Of a stretch of 64,000 nucleotides of DNA, positions 33,487-44,303 are shown in pieces. Position 1 is the stretch's first letter. Every line of letters begins with the position of its first letter. Source of the stretch: Phlegmacium glaucopus (taxonomy: Eukaryota; Basidiomycota; Agaricomycetes; Agaricales; Cortinariaceae); NCBI GenBank assembly GCA_015039465.1, contig MU130157.1:816867-880866 (forward strand), given 5' to 3'. A program made the position numbers and the translations under genes. Below the pieces are notes generated by a model that was not told the origin of the DNA, did not search any database, and saw only the letters and a list, made by a program, of their open reading frames with translations.

Positions 33487-34833
33487 GTAGGGGTCATTAG
33501 GAACCAGCTAACTTATGTAAGCCATTATATAAGTGGCAAAATGTTGGGTTCAAAACAAAAGAAATGTAGGGGGAAATGAACAGAAATGTGTTAAATTTTA
33601 ATTCATGTATTTATCAATGTAGTATACTTTTGTTCATGTTCAGATTTGAGCTTTAGAGCCATGTCCAGGGGCAATATATGATGACCAAGTTGGCCCAAGC
33701 AACTTCTGGACTGGTTAAACCTTGGCTGTAAGCACTGATGAACCAAGCAGCATGGTTTACATAACTGATCAATCAATTGATCAGCCATGGCTAGTGATGT
33801 TCAAGGGTTAGAAGGGTAAGGGTAAAGGTCAGGATTTTCAGACCCTTTCAAAACCCCCACCCTTGACAAAGGGTAAGGGTTTTTGCAAGGGTTGTTCAAG
33901 GGTCATCTTTTAAATCAGAAGCCATATATCATGGTTACCAAAGAAGATATTTAGCAGAAAAAAGAAAAAAAACTACTATCTGGACTATTTTTTCATCATT
34001 TTGGCCTGTTACATCTATATTCTGCCCTCAAAAAATGAGTGATAGCTATTATACTGTCCACAATGTTATTTAATAATCAACCCTCAGCCCCAACCCTCAA
34101 AGGGTTTCTTACCCCTTGAACCCTCCACTTACCCTTACCCATACCCTCTGAAACCCTCTACCCTTGGAAAGGGTCAAGGGTAGAGGAAGGTAAGGCCCAT
34201 AAGGGTCAGGGTCAGCCTGATTCCACCCATGGGTTACCCACACCCATCACTAGCCATGGCAACAAAAAAAAAAGCCCACTGTTGGATCTGAACATGAGGC
34301 ACACCATTGAGGCATGCTTTTATGTTCTTTTCCATCTCCTTCACTTGTCCCTGGGCTTGTTCTGTACATCAGTTTCACAGCACCCAATATTGTTCAATAA
34401 AATTCAGCTTGCAGTGATATTTGGGATATATTTAAAAGGTGCTTTTGTTGTTCTGCCCATTTTTAATGCTTTCTGATGTGGTTTAGCTGCATTTTGTTAG
34501 TTTTTTGGGGTGGTGGGGTTCTTTTCCCTGCTCCTTATATCACATGACTGTATTATATAAGCAGCAAAAAGGGGGACTCCAAAATATCTAACATTTTATG
34601 TCAATATAGTTTCTAGTGCATTTGGAGCACTTTTCTCAAAAAAGATTTTTGGTCAATAAAAGAGTCAATAAAATATTTTCTTACAAACTAAAAACCAAGG
34701 ATTGACTATCTACTTCCCCTCTATCATTCCCAGTTTTCAGAATATTGAAAAGTGGTCTGTGGCAGATGTTATTGAGCTTGGCATTGAAGGTATTTTCTGA
34801 TTATATAAGTTAGCTGGTTCCTAATGACCCCTA
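33487..34833. mobile_element. TIR element at the 3' end of the hAT transposase pseudogene
   Basis: GTAGGGGTCATTAGGAACCA at 33487 is matched in reverse complement at 34814-34833, and the match goes on inward through GCTAACTTAT. Total 1347 bp, including a nested Ac-like element. No convincing target-site duplication, so it may be a relic or the terminus of a larger element. Interior contains no coding sequence. Confidence 0.65.
33792..34252. mobile_element. Ac-like non-autonomous hAT element (family 3), 461 bp, nested
   Basis: Starts TAGTGATG and ends CATCACTA. It is flanked by the 8-bp duplication GCCATGGC (33784-33791, 34253-34260), which is itself a palindrome. AAGGGT and ACCCTT subterminal repeats fill both sides. 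Ac/Tam3-type elements have TAGGGATG-like termini, which fits. Inserted inside the TIR element 33487-34833. Confidence 0.9.
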
Positions 34834-36215
34834 CTGTTATGACTTCAAAAGATTCAGAGGGTTCTGATCTTAAACAGTCAATAAAAGGTCAGTTCTAAAC
34901 AGTGAGCAGCTCTCAAGAGTGCTGAATAGTTTTGGTATTGTCTTAGAGAGTTTGAGAGATCTGGAAGAAAAGCATACTATTCTCAAGAACTAGCTAAAGA
35001 GAGTACAAAGAGTAAATACAGGTTTTTATAGTAAAAAGATGAGTTGCATGTATGAAATGAGTCATAGGTAAAAGTAGAAATGACTCATGCAATGAGTTGT
35101 ATGCATGTATGTGGGTCATAGATGAAACATATGTGAAACAATGAAAAGTAAAAGGAAAAGGCATGTAGATAGAGATGAAAAAGGTATGTAAAGCATATGT
35201 AGGTGAAATGACAATGTGTTCAGTGGAGTTTAGAAAGAAAAAGTAAAGTTTGTAACACCTACCTTAAGTACATTGTTTTAATATCTCAGCATCTGTCTTA
35301 TGTAATTGTTTAATTTTTTTTTGAAATTGGGTGCTATAAATATATCTGTGATTTTTTTCAGATTTTTAAACCCAGCCAAAGATGTTCAGGGCCAGCCAGG
35401 GCCAGCCAGGCCAAGGTTACTGTTTCCTGATGTAGCACCTTTTCCCATGAAACAAACTGTTGAGAATCACAAGTGTTTATTATGATTCATGATATCACAT
35501 TATTGATCTAAATTTAAAATCATAATAAGGATGCTATTTTGAAAAGCCTAAGGCTCTCTCAAAAGTGTGTCAATATTCCTGATTTTCTGGGTAGTCTAGA
35601 GTGAAATAGTATATATATTATAACTAGGTCCTTATGCTGTCCATGGTATCCAGAAAAATGTAGGAGACTCATTCCACTGTTTCTCCATCCTTTAATTTCT
35701 AAATCTGATTCTGATCGTCACAAAAGAGTAACGGCACGTGACCTTTGTCGATTGTCTACCTTCACCCATCCGAAAAAGGAAATTAAGGGTGAGGAAGTTC
35801 TCAGGCTCAGAATCAGCAGACCACTAGCAGATTCCATATGAAGTAATCGACTTATCTTCAATACGGAATATCAGAGTTCGTTTACCATTTTCTACGACAA
35901 AGACCTATTGCATAACGAGCGCCGACACAGTCTGGGTAAGTATAGTTGATCCTAACGGTGAGGATTGATATGAAGATGTGGTTCCTTTCATCCTTGAAAA
36001 ATCCAATGCGCATGTCCCTAATGTGAACTATAGAACTTGAATACAATAACTACAAGCTTAAGGTAAGTATACTAATTAAACTTATAAACTTATACGTAAC
36101 CCCGAGTTGTTTACAGCACTAGTACTTCTTCCTTTCCGATGTTCCGACTTTTTTCCTAGGTATAAATGGTTCTCACACTCCATGGCCAGACGAGAGTGGT
36201 TTGCGGATTCCTACA
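34834..36215. other. Intergenic; half fold-back copy and desaturase leader
   Basis: 35279-35432 is the other-orientation half of the fold-back repeat (AATATCTCAGCATCTG ... GGCCAAGGTTACTGTTTCCTGATG, read as two strings). From about 35700 the composition changes to that of the gene-dense part. A CACGTG-like core and an upstream exon/intron pattern (GTAAGT at 35936 and 36063) suggest a spliced 5' leader of the desaturase gene. Confidence 0.5.
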
Positions 36216-38514
36216 ATGTTCTTCTGCAATGGTCCTGAATATGAAGCAAGGTGAGCACTCTATCATACTTTGCTCACTGAGTTTTAAATATCTCGTAGAT
36301 TGAACAAACCCTTCGCACCTCCAAAGGTTACACTCAAAGAAATCCATGACGCAGTCCCCAAACGCCTTTTATCTAGTGAGTAACTGCTTAATATAGTCTG
36401 TAATGCTTCGAGCCAACTAACGTATCCCTGTCCTCCCCACTGCAGAAAATCACACGAGGGCAACCCTATACGTCCTTAGAGACATCACTCTTACCCTCTT
36501 TCTCTACCGATTTGCATACTTCATCACACCATGGGCCGCAAGCGATTTCGGAGGATACATTACCTCGAACTGGCAGAAAGCCATCGTCAAGTCCTCGTTG
36601 TGGTTGTTTTATTGGTGGTTCCAGGGCTTAGTCGGCGCTGGAGTTTTCTGTCTTGGTAAGTTAGTAAGAGGATACAGTTATGCATCCTTCGCTGATTTCT
36701 GATTTCTCATGTTTTCTGTGCCGTTTCTAGGACATGATGCGGGACATGCGTCGCTTTATTCTAACAATAAGATCAATAACGCAGTCGGCTTCGTTTTGCA
36801 TTCTGTAACTACCTCTCTCCCATTTCTCTCCCTCCGAGCTACTTGAAAATAATCATATTACTTCCTTCAGTATCTCCTCATCCCATATTTTGCCTGGAGA
36901 TCAACCCATCATGCCCATCACGTACGTTCTTCAGAGCTAATTTGTCGTTGAAGAACCGCTCGCCCACTCGCGCAGAAAGCAACAGGTTCAGTAGAGCGGG
37001 ACGAGAACTACGTCCCTTACACACGCAGTAAATTCAAACTCCCAGAAGAGAAGAAAGCAACTAGAGCAGACTATGCTGAAATATTCGAGGAGACCCCGCT
37101 TTACACTTTTTTCAGGCTGTTTATCATGCAAGGATTGTAAGCATTCCCCTTGTTTCGTGGATGTTAAAGCTCAAAAAACGGCTGCTGGATAGTGGCTGGT
37201 GGATCTACCTCACGTAAGTGGCACGCATCCACATCCGCGCTTCATCTTCGATACACCAAACACGATGCCACAGTCAAAACACGATGGGATCCCCTATGTA
37301 TCCTCCAGGAACTAACCACTTCAACCCAAATTCTCCTTTGTTCAAGAGCGAACAACGTGAGTTTTCATTTCCTCTCTTTTTTTGAGTCGGGTATATATAT
37401 GCTGTCCTTTTTGTCGATGTCACCTCTTTCCGACCTTCTCAAAATTCTAACCTTCACCTTTTCATCCTTGAAAGGCACTTCAATCGTCCTTTCCAACATC
37501 GGTATAAGCATCATGGGATGCTTCCTCTTCTATATGGGCTGTGAATTCTTTTTATGGTACTATTTGATTCCGTATCTGGTGAGTTGTGCCTGCCTTTGGC
37601 ATCTTTTTATCGTAAGGATCTTAAAAACTAACCGCCACTCCGGTCCAGTTGGTGAACCATTGGTATGTTTCAGACCCAACCAAAATGACGAAGTTTAACC
37701 ACCGCTTTACCCATACTTTCAGGATCGGTGAGCCTCGTACCACAACTATCAATCTCTCCCTCTTTGAAAGGATGGAGCAAGGCTGATAAAGACCACTTAT
37801 GATCTAGTCATGTTCACTTTCCTTCATCACTCAGACCCTACTATCCCGCACTACCGCAAGCCAGCCTGGTCATTCCTCCGTGGAGCAGCAGCTACTGTTG
37901 ATCGTCCATTGTTAGGATGGATGGGCAGGTTTTTCTTTCACAATATCAGCCATGATCATGTTGCCCATCGTATGTCCTCCCCTTATTCCCTTCTTCTCTG
38001 GCTCTCACAAATAGTTGACAACATACATACATATATTTATTTTCACAGATTTTTTTTTGAGAGCGCCTTTCTGTGAGTTTATCCGGCACATGGTTTATTA
38101 GCCACACAAATTTGTGGGTTGAAGTCTTCTCTATTTATAGATAATGGACCCGAAATTACCAGAGCCATAAAGAGGGTACTAAAAGATGACTATAACTATG
38201 ATTCCACGGTAAGGTCCTTCAACTCGTCCTTTCCTTAATCCGCCTTTCAACGCATCCATTTTTACTTCCAAAAATTTATACTTCCTCAGCCAACGTTCTA
38301 CGCTCTCTACCGCTCATTCACGCAATGTCAGTTCATCGAAGACGAAGGAGATATCGTATTTTATAAGAATAGAGAAGGCAAGATTATGCGTGAGGTGGTG
38401 CACCCGGCGACCATCGAAGAAATGAAGGAGAAAGATGAGGCACAAGATAATGTGGAGCTGGACTTGGAGTTGGACTCGGAAGATGTTTTTAATATTAGTG
38501 ATAAAGTCAAATAG
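36216..38514 (+). CDS. FAD2: Delta-12 fatty acid desaturase (oleate to linoleate)
   Basis: Membrane desaturase of the endoplasmic reticulum that introduces the second double bond into oleoyl chains. Fifteen exons were resolved: 36216-36250, 36299-36375, 36446-36655, 36731-36804, 36871-36921, 36976-37136, 37193-37213, 37274-37356, 37475-37578, 37649-37662, 37723-37727, 37808-37969, 38049-38072, 38141-38208, 38290-38514. They add to 437 codons plus stop, the usual length of fungal delta-12 desaturases. The three di-iron histidine boxes are present: HDAGH (exon 4), HHAHH (exon 5) and HVAHH, whose last His is built across the intron at 37970. Hydrophobic segments lie at WLFYWWFQGLVGAGVFCL and at IGISIMGCFLFYMGCEFF. 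Exon 11 is only 5 nt (GATCG) and is required to make NHWIVMFTF; exon 10 is 14 nt. No defect was found. The start gives MFFCNGPEYEAR, a good match to the family N-terminus. Confidence 0.92.
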
Positions 38515-39298
38515 ACAGCTCTGAGATCTGGAGGGAACACAGGTTACATAACTAGATTCACAGTCCTCACAAGGACAGTCCTAGATTGAACTAACATGAC
38601 CCTAAGTCGGAGGTTACGGCTGATAAGAATGCTGAACCTTACAGAGACTGATAACAAGAACTCGAATGAATGCGGACGAAGAAGGATCGACCGTCTGGAG
38701 TAACATGTGGTGTTGAAGTAAATACACCTATTGGCTATAGGTGTGGGCTCGGGTCCCTGTCAATGCTGGCACTGGCATCAGAGGCGATTCACCTATACAT
38801 AGAAAAAATGAAAATTCACAGCCCCGAGTATACTAAACATCGGGTTGGTGGGAGAAGTTATTAATGACACTGCGTGTACTACTCCTAGTACTAATTAGAC
38901 GCTCAGAGTACAAGGCGCTGTTATATGTCCGAGCCTAATTTGCTGACACTTATGTCCGATCCAAAAACTGCATACGAATTACGAAAGGATGCCAAGAAGG
39001 TGCCAAGGTCCGATTACGAATCAGGGTTGGCCGGTGAGCCTCCCCATTTAATTTTGTTACCACAAAACTGCAGTAAACTATCACCTTCACTGACTAAGCC
39101 CAAGGCTCAAGAGAAGAAGGGGCCTTTCACCAGTAAAAACAATGAGCAAATACCATTAGGTAGAAAGTAGAAAAATGTCCAATGAGCCAACCAACCAACA
39201 CAGCCAACCACACAACCAAAAACGAAAGAGATCAGGAAAAAAAAAAAAGAGGGGTATGATATCTATATCTCAAATAGTTCTTTTTTTTAAAAAAAAAT
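38515..39298. other. Convergent intergenic region
   Basis: 784 bp between the 3' ends of the desaturase and the CBM13-type gene. Nothing coding recognised; A-rich tracts at 39236-39252 and 39280-39297. Confidence 0.5.
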
Positions 39299-41144
39299 CT
39301 AGTAAGATGGAGGAGGTATAGAAGCAGGGAATGGTAGTGGGTTTGCATGACGCCTGACAAGTCCATTTCCAGACCTACGACGCAGAGGAGAGGCAGTAAT
39401 GGAAGGCAGAGGTTGGCAGTTAGAAGATGGAGCGGGTGGTTGGGCAGTTGGGGTTGGGCTGACTCCTTGGAACCATGTACTGGTGCCGTAGACACCCATA
39501 GGCTGACTAATGAAAAGATGAGAATCAATCATTCTCATAAAGAAGGTGGAAGAGGGGGGGCTTACTCGGTTTGACCATCACAGTCTTCATAGACATCTGC
39601 ATCATAGTTCGCAGGAATGTTCTATTAGATAATGATGATGTTTGTCAAAATTCGTGAGTCGGAAATATGGAAAGAAAAAATCATACCCAGTAACAGCCCA
39701 TAAGGTCGTAGATGTGGTTGCACAAACTTGTAGCGCCTGCTCCGACGCAAGCACGAATGCAGAATTCGCTGTCAGAGATGAAGCTTGTCCAGTCATGGTA
39801 TTGAAGACCTGTGCCAAAGGCATTTCCGTATACAAGTCCGCCGACTACGCATCAAATAATAATGTTTTATGTCAAGCCAGTGTTTCATCATCTGTCAACA
39901 GAAAACACGTACTTGGGTTCCCATTCCCTATTTACCCGGTTTTAATATAAAAAATAATAATTTAGCAACGAGGTTTACTAGACAAGAACTTGTAACATAC
40001 CGTCAGCACCTCGATTGTCCAATTCACCACCGGCATCGCCCTTGGGGATATTGACCTTGGTGAAGTTTCCAACGCCAGTGACTTGAACGTATTCGGGGGT
40101 CTTGACAAAGTGAACACCCTTCAATGTACCATCAGGGAAGGTTCGAGCACCACGACCAGACTTGGTGCAGTAGGCAACTTCAACACGTTCGGTATCACCA
40201 ATGACTCCGGGGTATGCTATATAGGATATATTATGAGCTTGGATATATATTACGTGTGCATGGATGAAAAAAAAACGAACGAGGAGCCCAGAGACAAAAG
40301 TCGCTCGCAGAGCTGAAGCAAAGAATATTAGGTGATTTCGTGTGTAGATTGTGAAGTTAAACGTACTTGACCCAGAGAGTTTGACAATTCGACGAAGGGT
40401 CAGAACCTGTTCCACAGTTGTTTGTACCGTATTGACCATTTTGTGAGGTCTGAGGGAGGTTGTTGACGGAGTAGCCTGCGTTCCAGACTTGGTTGATGTT
40501 GCCATTGCTGCAGTCCCAAATTTGAGCCTGAAAAAGTTGAGAGGTTGAATACCTCGGTTGAAAGAAAAGTTACTTACAGGAGTACCGTCTGCTTGATTTC
40601 CACCAGCAAGGTCTACGCACTTGTTCTTGTTTGTCCAAACCATACGGTTGTCACGCTGCGAAACGCTTTAGAATTCGTTTGCTTACGCGTTAAAAAAATA
40701 AATCAACTTACTGTATACGAAAACTGTTGGTTGGGATTATTGGAAGAACACGTCAATATCTGCAATTTGGTGCCGTCTACGTTATTGCCGCCTGTTACGT
40801 CTAAACATTTGTTTCCAAAGAGTGTAACGGCGCCTCCTGTGAAGGTCCACTTTTGAGCAGTGGATTCGCTGCAGGTTTGGATAGTAACAGCAGCTCCATC
40901 GGTGTTTGACGCGGCAGTCAAGCATTTGGCTGTATACATTTGTTGATATTAAGAATAAAAAAGAAATATAAGGAATACGTACCACTGTTGAGACCTGGTT
41001 CCAGGAGAAGTTCACCTATGAAACTGGATAGACCATCAACAACAGTAGACGGTAGCAAGAAGGAAGAACATACGGAGGTGTTTGTTGTGCCCTAACAGAG
41101 AGTGCTAGGAGGATAAAGGCGGTTAAGGCTTGGACGCTGAGCAT
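39299..41144 (-). CDS. Secreted protein with an N-terminal ricin-B/CBM13-type lectin domain
   Basis: Eleven exons on the minus strand: 41144-41074, 41023-40983, 40929-40712, 40655-40578, 40527-40367, 40312-40281, 40216-40001, 39927-39913, 39844-39687, 39621-39566, 39506-39299. They sum to 417 codons plus stop. Signal peptide MLSVQALTAFILLALSVRAQ. Residues of about 35-150 form a beta-trefoil lectin (KCLTAASNTDGAAVTIQTC, GNKCLDVTGGN, KCVDLAGGNQADGTPV, QIWDC). The C-terminal half is a conserved module of basidiomycete secreted proteins (GDTERVEVAYCTKSGRG, VHFVKTPEYVQVTGVGNFTK, DAGGELDNRGADG, HDWTSFISDSEFC, MGCYWNIPANYDADV) with many cysteines and a Pro/Ser-rich tail. Function of that module is unknown to me. 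Exon 8 is only 15 nt and encodes the GNGNP segment; one intron starts GTTCGT (40280), a weak donor. Shares a 301-bp divergent promoter with the TPR gene. Confidence 0.88.
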
Positions 41145-41445
41145 TTTGGACTAAAAGAATGTGATGACTGCCTCGTGTCAGGGGGGAAGAAAGGAGAGCA
41201 AGGGCAAGGGGTCTTCTGGCATTTTAGCATAAGTTAACTTATGTATAGGGACCCTGAGTGAGGCTAAGCTTGATTTAGATGCAGTTTAAGCGAGTAAAGC
41301 ATTGGTGCGATTGACCGGTATCAAGGACAAACACTGACATTGCATTCTTCTCACCACCAACTAAAGGTCAGTAAAAACGAGTCTGGGGCGAACCTCGGTT
41401 GACAGCAAGCAAACGTACCTGAACTAGTTCTCTTTTGGCCTATAC

Positions 41446-43545
41446 ATGCCAGCAAAGTATTCTCATGTTAAAAAGCGATCAGCATCGGGATTGCTCAAGA
41501 AAGAGAAGAACAGTCCCAATGGCCATCATATCGTCAAAGATACACATCACACCCGCTCACTCAATCCCCACATTGATAAAAGCATTACTCAAGCAATGTC
41601 AGCCGTCTCTCAGTTGGAGCGTGCCATTGCACGTATCCTTCTTATCCGCTACGACCAAGATATCGCTCGCCTTTTCTCTACCCGGCTCTACACCATAGCT
41701 CTTGTTCATCTTCCGACTCTTGTCATGCGTTGTGTCTCTCTAGGGGGTCCTGGATGGCTCGCCTTTAATCATGATTCAGATGAGATCAAGGATTTCTTTC
41801 GAGCAGCTATCAGTATGGATATGCGTCAAGCCGGAGAGAGAGTAGCAACAAAGAGCGTCTTATGGTCGTATACCGCTCTACGACATTTCGTATGTTCCCT
41901 CATTCCTTGTCCAACACCCGTGCCATTTTTAAACAGAAAGTATCCCAAACATTTAGGCGATCTCCAACAATGTCCCGATATGCAATAAATTGGGTTTACA
42001 TTCACTCCGATTACTCCCTTATTATTCCGCACTCAAGGCTCATCTTGATGCCCTTGAAGAAATGTCTCCTCCATCTTTCACAAAACCCCCACATCTGGGT
42101 TCATTGCAAGAAGGTCAAGAAGCTCTCGAAGATGCATGCGAACTCAAATTTGGCGCCTGGCTACACAGATTTGCACCTGCACACGCCGAATGGGAAGGAG
42201 ATTGGCGAGCCAAGATCCGATTTGGTTATGAAAAACTCTCACAAACTTTATGGCGCGTGGCTCGCGAATTTAACGTCCATGGATATGGCACAGTTCTCCG
42301 AGAAAAGTTGACCACCAAATGGTGCGATTGTGGATGTTCCACAGATCATCTCGGCGAAGTTTGTGAACGCACCGTAAGAGAGGATGAAAATGAGAGTGGG
42401 GTGCGAATTGGAAAACAGAAAGAATGGGACGGACGAGGAAGTGGCGTATATGGGTGGGAAACAGCGGAAGAGGAAGATATCTGGGAGGTTGACCTTGACT
42501 TTGGAGGGCTTGATCCAGATGAGTGTGCTGGGGGGGTAGATGCGGAAATGACCATCGGAGAAATGATGGAATGGAGGTATCTAAAAGCCGAGCAAGAGAA
42601 AGACCAGGTACGCTTCACACTCCCTATCTTTCTAAATGATTCATCCTAACCTTTTTCTTCATAGGGAAATGCTGCCTTCCGAAAAGGCGATTATCATACA
42701 GCAGTCAAACTTTATGAAGCTGCGCATAACATCGAATCAGAATTGCCGCATTACCAGCTCAACCTTGCCGCTGCCCACCTGAAATTGAACAAGTCAGTAA
42801 TTTCAATTGATTCCTTTATCTAGAAACTCATTTTTTTATCAATTCTCAAACAGCTGGATAGAAGCAGAGAAAGCATGTAGCAAAGCTTTGCAGCAACATC
42901 GGAGCAGTAAGGGGTTGTACCGTCGTGCAAGGGCTCGACGGATGTTAGGACGTTCAGAGGAAGCTATTCAAGGTATAGTCTCTTCTACCCACCGCGACGC
43001 CTTTGCTCATCCCGCCATTCGTAGATCTACGCGCAGTCCTCAGAATCCAACCTTCGAATAAGGAAGCTCTAGCTGAACTGGCATCCCTAATACCATTCGC
43101 GGCGGGAAATTCACCAAACGGCTCTTCTATCGATAGCAATCATTTCAATGAATCCAATCCATCCACATCTAAACAGCAACCATCCTCGCTTTCCTCTTCT
43201 CCATCGACAAGGATGGATCCCAAGTCATTGCAGCGTTTAGGAATACCTAAACCCAAACCCATCAAGCAACCTTCATTTGCACGAACAAAAGGCGATGATA
43301 GGAGACTCAAGATCGTATTGATGTCAGGTGCTGCTGGTGGTAGTGGTGGTGACTCTGTAAGGAATCGAGGATCAGGGAATTCACAAACCAATGGCAAAGA
43401 GAATGTTTCGGCCACTGTCAGTCGACATGGTAAAGAGAAAGCTGGAGCTTTGAGATCGCAGAAGAAGAAGGAGATGGAGAGAATGAAAGCAGAGTGTTTG
43501 GTATATCCGAGTTGGGATCAGTATGAAGTGAGGAGAGCGGATTGA
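41446..43545 (+). CDS. TPR-repeat protein
   Basis: Five exons: 41446-41889, 41957-42607, 42665-42792, 42854-42972, 43025-43545; 620 codons. The N-terminal 360 residues are a helical region with LRHF, LLPYYSALKAHLDALEE and a Cys/His-containing stretch (WCDCGCSTDHLGEVC). Two to three TPR repeats follow at about residues 365-460 (GNAAFRKGDYHTAVKLYEAA, YQLNLAAAHLKLNNWIEA, GLYRRARARRMLGRSEEA). The tail is low-complexity and basic, with Ser/Pro tracts. TPRs bind partner proteins, often chaperones; the specific partner is not evident. Exon 3 ends with a weak donor (GTCAGT at 42793) but the phase is required by the TPR sequence. Family is known to me only as uncharacterised TPR proteins of Agaricomycetes. 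Confidence 0.85.
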
Positions 43546-44303
43546 TTCGGATCAGATCGACTCCAAGGAGGCAGCCCACCAGTCAGGTGCTTACACCCTC
43601 TCTCTGCTTCTACACTCCTCTCAAACACATTTCCAATCGTGATCGGCTATTTCGCAAAGTGGCTTGTATTTAATCCTTGGTTTCCACCTGGCTTCCATGA
43701 GCGTTTATAATAACTTATACACACAGAACTGTTACAGTTTCCTTCCACCCACGAGCAGGGTATATCAAATCTGAAATGTAATACCATTGTTATCCCATAT
43801 CACCTTTTTTTTCCTCCATTCTGTTGAAGATTCAACCGTTCAAACGTTCTTCCCAACTTTCTGAATCTCTCTCTCTAACTGGAAGCGTGTGCCTGGCTTT
43901 CCTGGCTGACTGCTCTTGAATCCAACATCAAATATTCCAGTGAGGTTGTAGGAGTGAGTGGCTATTACATTTCACAATTTTCGAAACAGAGCATTTTACA
44001 TTGATCATAACTAGTTAGTTGTTACATGATAAGTAGGGGTGTAAGACCAGCTGTTAAATCACTACGAATGGACCAGGTAAAATCTATCATCAATTGTCGA
44101 GGGGCAGGGGTGAAGTAAAAGACACCCACCCCGCTCTCACCCTGTATATATATAATTGTAAGGAATTATGTGAATCAGTCCAAGAGTTATTAGTAGTAAG
44201 GTATGCGATGTAGTTCATAGGAAAGGAATGGTTTTTTTCTATACATTAGAAAAAAGAAACAAAAACAAAAACGAAAACGAAAACGAAATGATGGCTTTTT
44301 TGT
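43546..44303. other. Convergent 3' regions of the TPR and TBC genes
   Basis: 758 bp, no coding frame of note. Short AT-microsatellite TATATATATA at 44145 and AACGAA/AAACAA repeats at about 44260-44290 next to the TBC stop. Confidence 0.6.

Noticed and set aside
37808..37969. Desaturase third histidine box mutated (HVAHR)
   Set aside because: The apparent Arg arises from reading into the intron; splicing at 37970/38049 gives HVAHH.
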